A stretch of 64,000 nt of DNA from Arenimonas sp049195245 (GCF_049195245.1 NZ_JBMIRR010000027.1:868001-932000); one strand, 5' to 3'; positions 53,101 to 61,402 are shown, counted from the first letter of the stretch. Translations and numbers: made by a program. The notes: generated from the sequence alone by a model not told the origin.

Positions 53101-53230
53101 AGGGTGCGTTGAGCTCGGGGAACTGCTCCAGCGGCAGCCGGAAGGCGGCGATCATGCCGATGGCGACCATGGACACGAAGAACATGATCACCGTCACCGG
53201 ACGGCGCAGGCTGAGCTCGGCGATGGTCAT
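50123..53230 (-). CDS. RND efflux permease, second of a tandem pair
   Basis: A 1035-residue RND pump protein of normal length, starting MTIAELSLRRPVTVIMFF, with two periplasmic halves and 12 predicted helices. The proton-relay helix reads GMLVDNAVVVVESI, so only one of the two Asp residues of AcrB (Asp407/Asp408) is kept and the second is Asn. The porter region QGGGQQGGQGGGD near residue 630 is a Gly/Gln-rich loop. It begins in an ATGA overlap with the preceding permease. A hetero-oligomer with that permease (as in MdtBC) is plausible but inferred. Confidence 0.92.
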   Translation of the reverse strand: MTIAELSLRRPVTVIMFFVSMVAIGMIAAFRLPLEQFPELNAPFIAVDLPYPGSTPQEVERSLVRPVEEALSTLQGIKTLNSISRADGGNVWIEFSDWDRDVEVLASEARERIDAIRDELPDDFQRYTVMKFSTSDEPVLRVRLASERDLTNEYDLIDLKLKRQLERMPGVARVEISGATPNEIEVAIDPDRLSAHGLSLNELAMKLQAVNFSVSAGTIDDGDRRLRVQPIGELRDIRELRELVVGNNGLRLEQIADVRLKPARMDYGRRLEGRPAVGIDVFKERNANLVDVARTALQEIERIGEQPDFKGIRITLIDNQGENVTGSLWALTEAGIIGLLLSVAVLFFFLRHWPSTLMVSLAIPICFVMTLGFMYFLGVTLNVLTMMGLLLAVGMLVDNAVVVVESIYQEREKAPGNPAWASIVGTKNVAIALSAGTLCHCIVFVPNIFGETNQISIFMVQIAVTITVSLLASWLVAISLIPMLSARMKTPPAAMASTGLIPRLQDRYAAFLAWTLRHRGISVLGILLIVAVSVVPMMKTKTDFFYQEPSRELDMFYQWKGAYSLSQVSEEVAKVEKYLDENREKLQIEQIYSWFSEQGWAGTKITLRSDGGKLRPPSEIMEEIRAGMPRSARATVGFQQGGGQQGGQGGGDSIQVSLIGDSSEELKALAATIIPQLATRKELRDVRVDTGDENSELAISVDRERALSFGFSAEQVAQYVGIALRGTPLREFRRGESEVPVWVRFDGAEKFGLEDLSGLSLRAPDGTALPLLSVVNVDVQASSTQVFRQNRRTTLNIQANLAEKVTVQEARTAMEGELKAMTMPPGYQWSFDGAFRQDDEAGQQMLWNTLIALIMIYVVMAAVFESLLFPAAIMSSIVFSIFGVFWLFWITGTVFTIMASIGILVLMGVVVNNGIVMVEHINTLRRQGLDRTTALVQGSRDRLRPILMTMGTAILGMVPIALSSTQMAGDGPPYYPMARAIAGGLAFSTLVSLLFLPTIYAMLDDLREGFSAKMRRAREKSPLKPAAHAAPALGD

Positions 53231-56200
53231 GCGTGCGCGCCCTCCGTCGCCCCGTCGCCGCCATCCGGACTGACGTTGAGCGGCTTGGCCCGGGCCACGT
53301 AGCTGGCGTCGCTGCGGCGGTCGAGCAGGTTGTACATCACCGGGATCACCAGCAGGGTCAGCAGCGTGGATACGGCCAGGCCGCCGATCACGGTGATCGC
53401 CATCGGCGAGCGGACCTCGGCGCCGGCGCCGGAGGCCAGGGCCAGCGGCAGGAAGCCCAGCAGCGCGGTCAGCGTGGTCATGATGATCGGGCGCAGGCGC
53501 GACTCGGCGCCGCGCAGCAGGGCTTCGCGCTTGGGCACGCCGGCTTCGCGCAGCTGGTTGACCTTGTCGATCAGGATGATGGCGTTCTTCACCACGATGC
53601 CGACCAGCAGGATTAGGCCGATGAAGACCACCACCGACAGCGAGGACCCGGTCACCACCAGGGCCAGCACCGCGCCGACCATGGCCAGCGGGATGGTGAA
53701 CATGATGACGAAGGGATGCAGCAGCGACTCGAACTGCGAAGCCATCACCAGGTAGACCAGGAAGATGGCCAGCGCGAAAGCGAACACCAGCGAGTTGATC
53801 GAGGAACGCAGCTCCTCGCCCTGGCCGCCGATGGCCATGCTGACGTCGGTGCCCAGCGGATTGGCCTGCACCAGGTCGCGCACTTCCTGCACGGCGCTGC
53901 CCAGGTCGCCGTAGCGCAGGCTGGACGACACCACGGCCACGCGGGTCTGGTTGGCATGGTGGATTTCACTCGGACCGGTCGTGGCGACCACGTCCGCCAC
54001 CGTTTCCAGCGTCACGGGAGCGCTGGATTCCGGGTTCACGATCAGGCGCTTGATGTCGGCCAGCGAGGCGCGGTCGGACTGCTGCGCGCGCACCAGCACG
54101 TCGATCTTGCGGTCGCGGAAGCTGTAGCGCGTGGCCACTTCGCCGCGCACCTTGCGCACCACCTGGTCGGCGATCTGGCGCGTGGTCAGGCCCAGGGCCG
54201 CGGCGCGCTCCTGGTCGAAGCGGATCTGGATTTCCGGGAAGCCCTCCTCCACCGTGGACTTCACGTCTACGAAGCGGTCCGAGCCTTCCATCAGCTTCAC
54301 CAGTTTGCTGCCGGCCCGCTCCAGTTCACCCAGGTCCGAGCCGCGCAGTTCGATTTCCAGCGGCGTGGAGAAGCTGAAGATCTCGGGACGGCCGAACTTC
54401 ACCTCGACGCCCGGGTACTGCTGCATCGTGGCGCGCAGGCGTTCGGTCTGGACCGCCTCGGTGTCGGCGCCGTGGCCCTCGGCCAGCACCACGCTGATCT
54501 TGCCGATGTTCTCGCCCGATTCGGTCGGGTTGGCGTCGAGCCGGGTGCCGCTGCCGCTGACGCCATAGAACGCCCGCACGCCTTCGTCGCCGGCGTGGGT
54601 TTCCTGGATCTTGCGCACCATGGCGTCGGTATCCCGCAGCTGGGTGCCCGCCGGCAGCTTCACGGTCATGTCGAAGCGGTCCTGCGCCAGCTGCGGAATC
54701 AGGTCCAGGCCCAGGGTGGGCACCAGCGCCAGCGAGATCGCGAACGCCAGGGCCGCGGCGCCAAGCACCAGCCCCGGGCGGTCCAGCGACTTCGGCAGCA
54801 CGCGCTGGTAGCCGCTCGCCGCCCACTCATAGGGCTTGAGCACGAACTTGCCCACGACCGACAGCGCCCCGCCGACATAGCGGCTGAGGAAACGGAAGAC
54901 GGTCGTGACGACCATCATCACCGCCAGCACCAGCGAGCCGAACACCCATTCGAAGCCACGCTTGATGCCCGCCACCGGCTTGAGCGCCCGGTTGGCCGGG
55001 CGCCAGTCCGGATGCGCCGGCTCGGCCGGGAACGCCAGCGGCGCCTTGGCCTTGAGCGAGGACAGCATTGGGATCAGGGTCAGCGACACGATCAGCGACA
55101 TCAGGATGGCGATCGAGATCGTCATCGCCTGGTCCTTGAACAGCTGCCCCGCCACACCTTCGACGAACACCAGCGGCAGGAACACCGCCACCGTGGTCAG
55201 GGTCGAGGCCACGACCGCCATGCTGACTTCCTTGGTGCCGGCGATAGCCGCCTCGACGATGCCCAGGCCGCGTTCACGCGCCTTGGCGATGCTCTCGAGC
55301 ACCACGATCGAATCGTCCACCACCAGGCCCGTGGCCAGCGCCAGGCCGCCGAGCGACATGACGTTCAGGCTCAGGCTGAACTGGTCCATGAAGAAGAAGG
55401 TCGCGATCAGCGAGATCGGCAGCGACAGCGAGATGACGAAGGTGCTCCAGCCGTCGCGCAGGAAGAAGAAGATGATCAGGATGGCCAGCACGCCGCCCAG
55501 CAGCGCGTCGAACTCGACGTCGTCGAGCGCGTCCTCGATGAAGATCGACTGATCCTCGACGGTAGTGAGCGTGGCGTCCGCCGGCAGGCCTTCGCGCAGT
55601 CGCTCCAGCGCCTGCTTCACTTCGGCCGCGACGCTGACCGTGTTGGCGTCGCCTTCCTTGTAGATCGCCAGCTCCACCGCTTCGCGGCCGTCCAGGCGGA
55701 TGATGGATTCGCGTTCCTTGTGGTCCTGGGTCACGGTGGCGATGTCGCGCAGGCGGATCGCCTGGCCGCCGCCGGGCGACCCCGCACCGCCACCCGCGGC
55801 CGCACTTTGCGCGCTGGCCGATGCGGCCAGCGCTTCGGCCGAGCCCGAGATCGCCGCCACGCGCGCGGCCGCTTCCGCGGCTTCCTGGGCGGCGCTGTTG
55901 CCGTTGCCGCCGGTCCGCGCGGTGATCAGCAAGTCGCGCATCTGGTCGATGTCGGAGAACTGGTTGATGGTGCGCACCAGGTAGCGCTGGCTGCCGTCCT
56001 CGATGCGGCCGCCCGAAATGTTGATGTTCTCCGCCTTCAGGCGATCGATGACGGTGCCGATTCCCAGGTTGAGCTGGGCCAGCTTCTGCTGGTCGATCAA
56101 CACCTGGATCTCGTCCTCCAGGCCGCCGCCGACCTTCACCGCGGCCACGCCTTCCACCGGCTCGAGCTGCTTCTTGAGCTCGTCGTCGGCAAAGCGGCGC

Positions 56201-56670
56201 AGGCGCACCAGCTCGGCATTGCCCTCGCCCGTGCCTTCCTTGGCCGAAAGCACCAGGCGCATGATCGGGTCGGTGGACGGGTTGAAGCGCAGCAGGACCG
56301 GCTGCTTGGCCTCCAGCGGCAGGCGCAGCGTTTCGAGCTTGTCGCGCACCTCCAGGCTGGTGCGGTCCATGTCGGTGCCCCAGGCGAATTCCAGGATCAC
56401 GTCGCTCTGGCCCGTGCGCGAGATCGAGCTGAGCTTGCGCAAGCCCTTGACCACGCCCACCGCCTCTTCGACCGGCTCGGTGATCAGCGTTTCGATTTCC
56501 GAAGGCGCGGCGCCGGTGTATTCGGTTCGCACCGTGAGCGTCGGGTAGCTCAGGTCGGGCAGCAGGTTCACCGGCAGCGCCATGTAGCCGATGATGCCGA
56601 ACAGCACGAAGGTGACCGTGACCATCAGGATGGTCACGCGCCGGCGGACGGAGGTTTCTACCAGGCTCAT
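53227..56670 (-). CDS. RND efflux permease, first of a tandem pair
   Basis: A 1147-residue RND permease, about 100 residues longer than usual. Relay helix GLVVDDSIVVLESI keeps both Asp. Two unusual insertions are an Ala/Gly-rich stretch at about residues 253-300 (AAEAAARVAAISGSAEALAA and following) and a segment of about 100 residues between the N- and C-terminal membrane halves (about 533-636) with an additional hydrophobic helix (VLAVMMVVTTVFRFL). It overlaps the adaptor gene by ATGA. Substrate is unknown. Confidence 0.93.
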   Translation of the reverse strand: MSLVETSVRRRVTILMVTVTFVLFGIIGYMALPVNLLPDLSYPTLTVRTEYTGAAPSEIETLITEPVEEAVGVVKGLRKLSSISRTGQSDVILEFAWGTDMDRTSLEVRDKLETLRLPLEAKQPVLLRFNPSTDPIMRLVLSAKEGTGEGNAELVRLRRFADDELKKQLEPVEGVAAVKVGGGLEDEIQVLIDQQKLAQLNLGIGTVIDRLKAENINISGGRIEDGSQRYLVRTINQFSDIDQMRDLLITARTGGNGNSAAQEAAEAAARVAAISGSAEALAASASAQSAAAGGGAGSPGGGQAIRLRDIATVTQDHKERESIIRLDGREAVELAIYKEGDANTVSVAAEVKQALERLREGLPADATLTTVEDQSIFIEDALDDVEFDALLGGVLAILIIFFFLRDGWSTFVISLSLPISLIATFFFMDQFSLSLNVMSLGGLALATGLVVDDSIVVLESIAKARERGLGIVEAAIAGTKEVSMAVVASTLTTVAVFLPLVFVEGVAGQLFKDQAMTISIAILMSLIVSLTLIPMLSSLKAKAPLAFPAEPAHPDWRPANRALKPVAGIKRGFEWVFGSLVLAVMMVVTTVFRFLSRYVGGALSVVGKFVLKPYEWAASGYQRVLPKSLDRPGLVLGAAALAFAISLALVPTLGLDLIPQLAQDRFDMTVKLPAGTQLRDTDAMVRKIQETHAGDEGVRAFYGVSGSGTRLDANPTESGENIGKISVVLAEGHGADTEAVQTERLRATMQQYPGVEVKFGRPEIFSFSTPLEIELRGSDLGELERAGSKLVKLMEGSDRFVDVKSTVEEGFPEIQIRFDQERAAALGLTTRQIADQVVRKVRGEVATRYSFRDRKIDVLVRAQQSDRASLADIKRLIVNPESSAPVTLETVADVVATTGPSEIHHANQTRVAVVSSSLRYGDLGSAVQEVRDLVQANPLGTDVSMAIGGQGEELRSSINSLVFAFALAIFLVYLVMASQFESLLHPFVIMFTIPLAMVGAVLALVVTGSSLSVVVFIGLILLVGIVVKNAIILIDKVNQLREAGVPKREALLRGAESRLRPIIMTTLTALLGFLPLALASGAGAEVRSPMAITVIGGLAVSTLLTLLVIPVMYNLLDRRSDASYVARAKPLNVSPDGGDGATEGAHA

Positions 56671-57824
56671 CGGGCGGGCGTCTCGGCGACGTCGGCGACC
56701 TTCGCGGCTTCGACCGCGCCGGCGGCCGGGTTGAGGACTTCCACCGTGGCGCCATCGCGCAGGGTGATCTTGCCGGCGGTCACCACCTGCTCGCCTTCCT
56801 TCAGGCCCTTGCGGACTTCGGCCAGCTCGCCGCTGAGGTAACCCACCTCGATCGGTACGCGCACGGCCTTGCTGTCGCGCACGGCGTACACGGCGGTTTC
56901 GCCCGCGTCTTCCAGCAGCGCCTGGCGCGGCACGGTGAGGGCGTCGGTGCGCGAGTCGTACACCACCTCGATGCGGCCGAACATGCCGGGACGCAGGCCT
57001 TCGCCGCCCTTGAACTTGGTGACCACGCGGAAGGTGCCGCTGCCGCCATCGACCACGGGGCTGACGCGGTCGATGCTGCCTTCGAACACGCGGCCCGGCA
57101 TCGCATCGGCCAGCATGCGCACGGCCAGGCCCGGCTTCATCGTCGCCAGGTCGCGCTCGGGCACGTTGAGCACGGCCTCCAGGCGCGAGATGTCGACGAT
57201 GCGGAACAGCGAGGAGTTGAGCTGGATCAGATTGCCCGGCTTGGCGTTGCGAGTGGCGATGACGCCGTCGATCGGCGCGACGATGTTGGTGTACGACAGC
57301 TCGAGCTGCGTCATGTCGTAGGCGGCGCGCGCGGCCTCGAGGTCGTAGCGGATCTGGTCGCTGGCCTCGGCGCTGACCAGCTTGGACGCCAGCAGCTCCT
57401 GCGAGCGGCGGTAGTTGTTCTCCAGCTTGCGCAGGGTGGCGCGGGCGCGCTCCATTTCCAGGCGCGGGCGGTCGGGGTCGATGCGGGCCAGCACCTGGCC
57501 GGCCTTGACCATGTCGCCTTCCTCGGCCAGCAGCTGCAGCATCACGCCCGAGGTCTTGGCCACCACCTGGGCCTCCACCGGGGCTTCCAGGTTGGCAGTG
57601 CCGGCATAGCTGGCCGAGATCGGCCGCTTGGCGACTTCGGCCACTTCCACCGGCACGGCCTCGGCCTTCTTTTCTTCGGGCTTGCCGTCCTTGCCCGCCG
57701 TTTCCGCGGCCTTCGCGTCGCCCTCGGGGGCTTCGCCGCCGCCGCAGCCCGCCAGGGCCAGGGAAATCGCCAGCGCCAGCAGGGCGGTGGTCCGGAGCAG
57801 CGGGGAGGTGCGGGAAGTCTTCAT
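56667..57824 (-). CDS. RND periplasmic adaptor (membrane fusion) lipoprotein
   Basis: A 385-residue adaptor with lipobox LALAGC near residue 27, a charged linker (KAAETAGKDGKPEEKKAE), then barrel, lipoyl (GVMLQLLAEEGDMVKAGQVL, IVAPIDGVIATRNAKPGN) and alpha-hairpin parts. It links the inner-membrane permeases to an outer-membrane channel. It is first in the operon with the two permeases. No outer-membrane factor follows, so a TolC-type channel must be encoded elsewhere. The promoter should be within 57825-58023. Confidence 0.94.
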   Translation of the reverse strand: MKTSRTSPLLRTTALLALAISLALAGCGGGEAPEGDAKAAETAGKDGKPEEKKAEAVPVEVAEVAKRPISASYAGTANLEAPVEAQVVAKTSGVMLQLLAEEGDMVKAGQVLARIDPDRPRLEMERARATLRKLENNYRRSQELLASKLVSAEASDQIRYDLEAARAAYDMTQLELSYTNIVAPIDGVIATRNAKPGNLIQLNSSLFRIVDISRLEAVLNVPERDLATMKPGLAVRMLADAMPGRVFEGSIDRVSPVVDGGSGTFRVVTKFKGGEGLRPGMFGRIEVVYDSRTDALTVPRQALLEDAGETAVYAVRDSKAVRVPIEVGYLSGELAEVRKGLKEGEQVVTAGKITLRDGATVEVLNPAAGAVEAAKVADVAETPAR

Positions 57825-58023
57825 TTATCTCGGCTTTGGCGGGGGTGTATTAGTTGAATAGAACAGTACAGGACGGGCGTGAAGGCGCGCATATGCCGGA
57901 AGTCTGGATGCCGACAGGTGACGGTCCCGTTGCAGGTCCGTCAGTCCCCCTCGTCGGCGCTTGGATGCACAGGCTATAATTTCGGTTTAACGCCGCCCGC
58001 CCGACCCTTCGAGCCGGAAACCA
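57825..58023. promoter_or_regulatory. Divergent promoter region, RND operon and cytochrome genes
   Basis: A 199-base gap, AT-richer than its surroundings near 57835-57870. For the plus-strand cytochrome genes a perfect TATAAT (57975-57980) lies 44 bases before the ATG, with no good -35 box, suggesting an activator or a weak -35. For the minus-strand RND operon I see only the candidate TATTCA-type box near 57855, low confidence. Confidence 0.5.
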
Positions 58024-58353
58024 ATGATGAAGCGAATCGTGTTGTCCGCCGCCAGCCTCGTGCTCGCCCTCGCCTCCTTGCCCGTCCTGGCCAAGGGCGA
58101 CGCCGAGAAGGGCAAGGCCCTGTTCTATACCTGCACCGGCTGCCACGGCATCGCCGAATACAAGAATGCCTACCCGACCTACCGCGTGCCCAAGGTCGGC
58201 GGCCAGAGCGAGCAGTACCTGGTCAGCGCCCTGACCAGCTACAAGAAGGGCGAGCGCCAGCACCCGACCATGCAGGCCCAGGCCGAAAGCTTCTCCGAGC
58301 AGGAGATCGCCGATATCGCCGCCTACCTTTCCAGCCTGAAGTCGGCCAAGTGA
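58024..58353 (+). CDS. Class I c-type cytochrome
   Basis: A 109-residue periplasmic cytochrome with a Sec signal (MMKRIVLSAASLVLALASLPVLA), heme motif CTGCH near residue 37 and a distal Met candidate in HPTMQAQ. Small monoheme c553/c4-half type electron carrier. Eleven bases before a second cytochrome gene, likely a pair acting together or derived from a split diheme c4. Partner oxidase not seen. Confidence 0.92.
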   Translation: MMKRIVLSAASLVLALASLPVLAKGDAEKGKALFYTCTGCHGIAEYKNAYPTYRVPKVGGQSEQYLVSALTSYKKGERQHPTMQAQAESFSEQEIADIAAYLSSLKSAK

Positions 58354-58364
58354 GGGCCTACCCG

Positions 58365-58715
58365 ATGAATCTCCGCACGTTTGCCCTGCTGGCCCTGGCC
58401 ACCTTCGCCGCTCCCGCTTTCGCCGCGGGGCCGGTCGGCGACGCCACCGCCGGCAAGGAAAAGTCCAAGACCTGCGCGTCCTGCCACGGCGCCACCGGCA
58501 ATGAAAGCCTGGACGACACCTATCCCAAGCTGGCCGGCCAGTACCCCGAGTACCTGGCCAAGGCCCTGCACGACTACAAGTCGGGCAAGCGCCAGAACGC
58601 GATCATGGCCGGCTTCGCGGGCGCCCTGAGCGACGAGGACATCGACGACCTGGCCGCGTACTACGCCAGCCAGTCCGGCGACCTGCACGACCTGAGCAAG
58701 ATCGACGAGCGCTGA
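58365..58715 (+). CDS. Class I c-type cytochrome, second of a pair
   Basis: A 116-residue cytochrome: Sec signal (MNLRTFALLALATFAAPAFA), heme motif CASCH near residue 37, NESLDDTYPKLAGQYPEYL and Met ligand candidate in NAIMAGFAG. Its segment PKLAGQYPEYL resembles cytochrome c4. It shares a transcript with the preceding cytochrome and ends at the terminator at 58739. Confidence 0.93.
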   Translation: MNLRTFALLALATFAAPAFAAGPVGDATAGKEKSKTCASCHGATGNESLDDTYPKLAGQYPEYLAKALHDYKSGKRQNAIMAGFAGALSDEDIDDLAAYYASQSGDLHDLSKIDER

Positions 58716-58738
58716 TCCGCGCGGCGGTCCGCACCTGG

Positions 58739-58765
58739 AAAGCCCGGCTTATGCCGGGCTTTTTC
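58739..58765 (+). terminator. Intrinsic terminator of the cytochrome pair
   Basis: AAAGCCCGGC/GCCGGGCTTT, 10-bp stem, loop TTAT, with a T run (58760-58764) overlapping the end of the stem. Confidence 0.92.
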
Positions 58766-58797
58766 GTTGGCGGTGGTCCGCTCGCCGGGCGCCGCGA

Positions 58798-60225
58798 CTA
58801 CGGGCCGGCCTTGGGCTTGGGCGGCGACGTATCCTTTTCCAGGGGCTTGCGGCACTGGTTGTCGTACAGCTGCATCGTGTTGCGCCAGGCCGACTGCTCG
58901 GTGGCATTGACGATCTTGTCCCACCACAGCTTGCACTGCTTTTCCTCTTCGGGATTGAGCGTGTTCGGATCGTTGAGCTCGACCACGTAGCCATCGTTGT
59001 TGTTGACGATGCCGCAGCCGCCGCCCGCGGCAAGAATGGACACGGTGCAGACCATCTTGGAGCCGGGGCTGCCGGGCACCGGAATCTCGATGCTGCCGGT
59101 GGTGGCCTCGACGGCGCGCTCGAGCAGCGAGGTCAGCACGTCCTTTTCCGGTACCCAGTACTGGTCGAAGCGCGTGGCCTCGTACACCAGCACGGGCTGG
59201 CGCTTCATGAAGCGGCCCGACTCCATCAGGCCCGGCTGCTGGAAGCTGAACTGCCGCTCGTCGCTGGTGCTGGCACCCAATTGGTCCACCACTTCCGGCG
59301 GCAGGTCGAGCGAGCCGTCGGCGCGATAGAGCTGCAGGCTTCCGGCGGAGCCGGACGACGGCGGCAGCGTCACCGCCTGCATGGATCGAGGTCCGCCTTC
59401 CTCACCGGCCGGCGGCGAGGTGTCGGCCAGCGCGTCTGCGGCAGGCGGCGGTTCGCCGAGGGGATCGTCGGTGGTGGGCGGCACCTCTTCGGGCGGCACG
59501 TCGCCCAGCAACGGCTCGGGCTTTTTCTTTTTCCTGAGCGGATCGGGTTTGGCGGGCTCGGGATCCGGCAGGGCCACGGTGGTGCGTTCCGGACGCGCGG
59601 CGGTCACCGTGACCGGCTCGGGCGTGGGCGCCAGCGTCACCGAGGTCGAAGGAGCCTCCACGGTGACCCGCTCGGGCACGACCAGGCGATCAGGCTCGGG
59701 TTTGGCCACGGGCAGGATCACCAGCGTCGGTTCGGGCACGTCCACGGCTTCGGGCTGGGGTTCCGGTTCCGGTTCGGGCTCCGGCTCGGCTTCGGTCGGC
59801 GGCGTGGGCTCGGGCTCGGGTTCCGGCTCGGGCGTCGGTTCGGGCTCCGGCGTGGGCTGGGGCTCGGTCGGCTCGGGTTCCGGCTCAGGCTCGGGCTCGG
59901 GCTGAGGCTCGGGAACGGGCTCGGGTTCCGGCACCGGCTCGGGCACCGGGATCGGCTCGGGCGGGATCACCGGCTCGGGCTCCGGTGGTGGCGGGTCCAG
60001 GAACACCAGGGTGGTCACACGCTGGTCCGGCCGTTCGGGCAGGTAGAAGCCGCTCTGGTCAAACGCCCAGAACGAGACCAGGTGCCCCACGGTGACCAGT
60101 GCCAGCACGCCCAGGCGCATGCGCACCGACATCGGCTGCGGCGGGCGTCGCCGGCGCCAACGGTGGCCAGACTCGTTGAGTGCCTCGGCCGGATCGTACG
60201 TCACGCCGTTGTCGATCACAGGCAC
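58798..60225 (-). CDS. Pro/Glu-rich transmembrane repetitive protein with Cys-containing C-terminal domain
   Basis: A 475-residue protein. Residues 1-34 are cytosolic and Arg-rich, and one helix spans about 36-55 (LGVLALVTVGHLVSFWAF). A periplasmic rod of P-E and E-P repeats (about 77-165) and more Pro/Thr-rich linker follow. The C-terminal domain (about 300-475) contains four Cys (MVCTV, GGCGI, KQCKLWW, DNQCRK), probably disulfides. The TonB-like layout (helix, Pro-rich rod, folded end) is clear, but the end domain is not TonB-like. Xanthomonad genomes call such genes 'transmembrane repetitive protein' without a function. The long Pro/Glu rod could span the periplasm. Confidence 0.82.
   Translation of the reverse strand: MPVIDNGVTYDPAEALNESGHRWRRRRPPQPMSVRMRLGVLALVTVGHLVSFWAFDQSGFYLPERPDQRVTTLVFLDPPPPEPEPVIPPEPIPVPEPVPEPEPVPEPQPEPEPEPEPEPTEPQPTPEPEPTPEPEPEPEPTPPTEAEPEPEPEPEPQPEAVDVPEPTLVILPVAKPEPDRLVVPERVTVEAPSTSVTLAPTPEPVTVTAARPERTTVALPDPEPAKPDPLRKKKKPEPLLGDVPPEEVPPTTDDPLGEPPPAADALADTSPPAGEEGGPRSMQAVTLPPSSGSAGSLQLYRADGSLDLPPEVVDQLGASTSDERQFSFQQPGLMESGRFMKRQPVLVYEATRFDQYWVPEKDVLTSLLERAVEATTGSIEIPVPGSPGSKMVCTVSILAAGGGCGIVNNNDGYVVELNDPNTLNPEEEKQCKLWWDKIVNATEQSAWRNTMQLYDNQCRKPLEKDTSPPKPKAGP
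59750..59990. repeat. Low-complexity Pro-Glu coding repeat
   Basis: About 240 bases of degenerate GGTTCG/GGCTCG hexamers (on the plus strand) encode the P-E/E-P rod of the gene above. The degeneracy at the third codon base shows selection for protein, not perfect DNA repetition. It could still vary in copy number between strains. Confidence 0.85.
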
Positions 60226-60308
60226 CGCGGTCAGGGAGGAGGCCGCGAGAGACTACCGGGGCGGCCCGGAAAAAATCGGTTAAGCGGCGATCGCGCCGTC
60301 GCGCCCAT

Positions 60309-60896
60309 TCAGCCGCGGGCAATGTACGGCGCGCTGCCGCTGGCGTGGTCGGTGGCGTCGCGGACCGCGGTCACTTCGGGGAATTTGGCGATCATGGTCT
60401 TTTCGATGCCCTGCTTGAGCGTGACGTCGGCCATGCCGCAGCCCTGGCAGCCGCCGCCGAAGCGCAGGTAGACCACGCCGTCGGCATCGATGGAGTCCAG
60501 CGCCACGCGGCCCTTGTGCGAGGCCAGCTGCGGGTTGATCTCCGATTCGATTAGCCACTGCACGCGTTCCACCAGCGAGGCGTCGCCCTGCGGCTGGTCG
60601 CCCTTGATGCGCGGGGCCTTGATGGTCAGCTGGCCGCCGGTGGCATTGCCGACGAAATCGATGTCGGCCGAATCCAGGAACGGCACGCTGGGTGCATCCA
60701 CGTAAAGCGTGAAGCCCTCGCAGTCGATCGCCCACTCGTCGCCGAGCAGGTCGCCGTGTTCGCAAAACTCAAGGCGCGCGTCGGCGCGAGGCGTGCCGGG
60801 ATGCACCGCCGACAGACGGATGCCCACGGCGTCGCCGCCCTGGGACTGCATCAGGCGCTGGAAATAGGACTGGGCCGATTCGGTGAGATTGATCAT
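60309..60896 (-). CDS. nfuA: Fe-S cluster carrier NfuA
   Basis: A 195-residue carrier. The N-terminal half is a degenerate A-type (HesB-like) domain; the C-terminal Nfu domain has CQGC (Cys150, Cys153), which binds a 4Fe-4S cluster with a second monomer. Delivers clusters to apoproteins, especially under stress. ATG 60896 gives the family length. It is divergent from phhB. Confidence 0.95.
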   Translation of the reverse strand: MINLTESAQSYFQRLMQSQGGDAVGIRLSAVHPGTPRADARLEFCEHGDLLGDEWAIDCEGFTLYVDAPSVPFLDSADIDFVGNATGGQLTIKAPRIKGDQPQGDASLVERVQWLIESEINPQLASHKGRVALDSIDADGVVYLRFGGGCQGCGMADVTLKQGIEKTMIAKFPEVTAVRDATDHASGSAPYIARG

Positions 60897-60952
60897 GGGC
60901 GCATTGTAGACCCGCGGCCTATACTCCGGCCCAACCGCACTGGAACAGACCG

Positions 60953-61294
60953 ATGACCGACCTGAGCACCCTCGCCGCCCGCCATTGCCAGCCCCTGAAG
61001 GGAGCAACGCACCGCCTCGCGCCCGAGGCCGTGGCCCGTCACCTGGGCGTGCTGCCGGGCTGGGAGTTGGTGGAGGACGGGGCCGCGATCCGCAAGACCT
61101 TCCCCTTCAAGGACTACTACCGGACGATGGCCTTCGTGAATGCGCTGGCTTACGTGGCGCATGGCGAGGACCACCATCCGGACCTGGGCGTGCACTACGA
61201 CCGGGCGGTGGTGCGGTATTCGACCCATGATGTGGGGGGCTTGAGCGAGAACGATTTCATCTGCGCCGCGAAGGCCGAGTTGCTCGCGAGGTAG
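60953..61294 (+). CDS. phhB: 4a-hydroxytetrahydrobiopterin dehydratase
   Basis: A 113-residue PCD/DCoH-fold enzyme recycling the pterin cofactor of phenylalanine hydroxylase. KTFPFKDYYRTMAFVNALAY, the catalytic His pair in GEDHHPDLGV, and RYSTHDVGGLSENDF are diagnostic. The hydroxylase itself is not in the window. Its stop is followed by the 78-bp palindrome. Confidence 0.94.
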   Translation: MTDLSTLAARHCQPLKGATHRLAPEAVARHLGVLPGWELVEDGAAIRKTFPFKDYYRTMAFVNALAYVAHGEDHHPDLGVHYDRAVVRYSTHDVGGLSENDFICAAKAELLAR

Positions 61295-61306
61295 GTGGGA
61301 AAAGCA

Positions 61307-61384
61307 AGGTACCAGGTATGTTTTTCCGGAGTCGGTTATGGCTACGTAGCCAAGACCGACTCCGGAAAAACATACCTGGTACCT
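61307..61384. repeat. 78-bp near-perfect palindrome
   Basis: A 30-base left arm (61307-61336, beginning AGGTACCAGG) has an exact reverse complement at 61355-61384. The 18-base centre is itself symmetric around GGCTAC|GTAGCC, with only two mismatched pairs over the whole element. It lies between phhB and rluC, which converge. The arms carry T5/A5 tracts, so it may terminate transcription from both sides. It does not look like a standard terminator and may be a mobile or repetitive element. Confidence 0.95.
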
Positions 61385-61402
61385 CGGCTCCGGCCGTATC
61401 GC

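Noticed and set aside
53716..56841. Long plus-strand open frame of 1041 codons opposite the first RND permease
   Set aside because: It is antisense to a clear RND permease and gives only Arg/Gln/His-rich sequence without any family motif.
59381..59905. Gly-Ser repeat protein on the plus strand
   Set aside because: It is the antisense reading of the Pro-Glu coding repeat of the minus-strand gene; GS repeats arise automatically from the CGAGCC-type codons.
59750..59990. CRISPR-like or tandem DNA repeat array
   Set aside because: The units are 6-base codon pairs with no spacers and variable third positions; they encode a protein rod.
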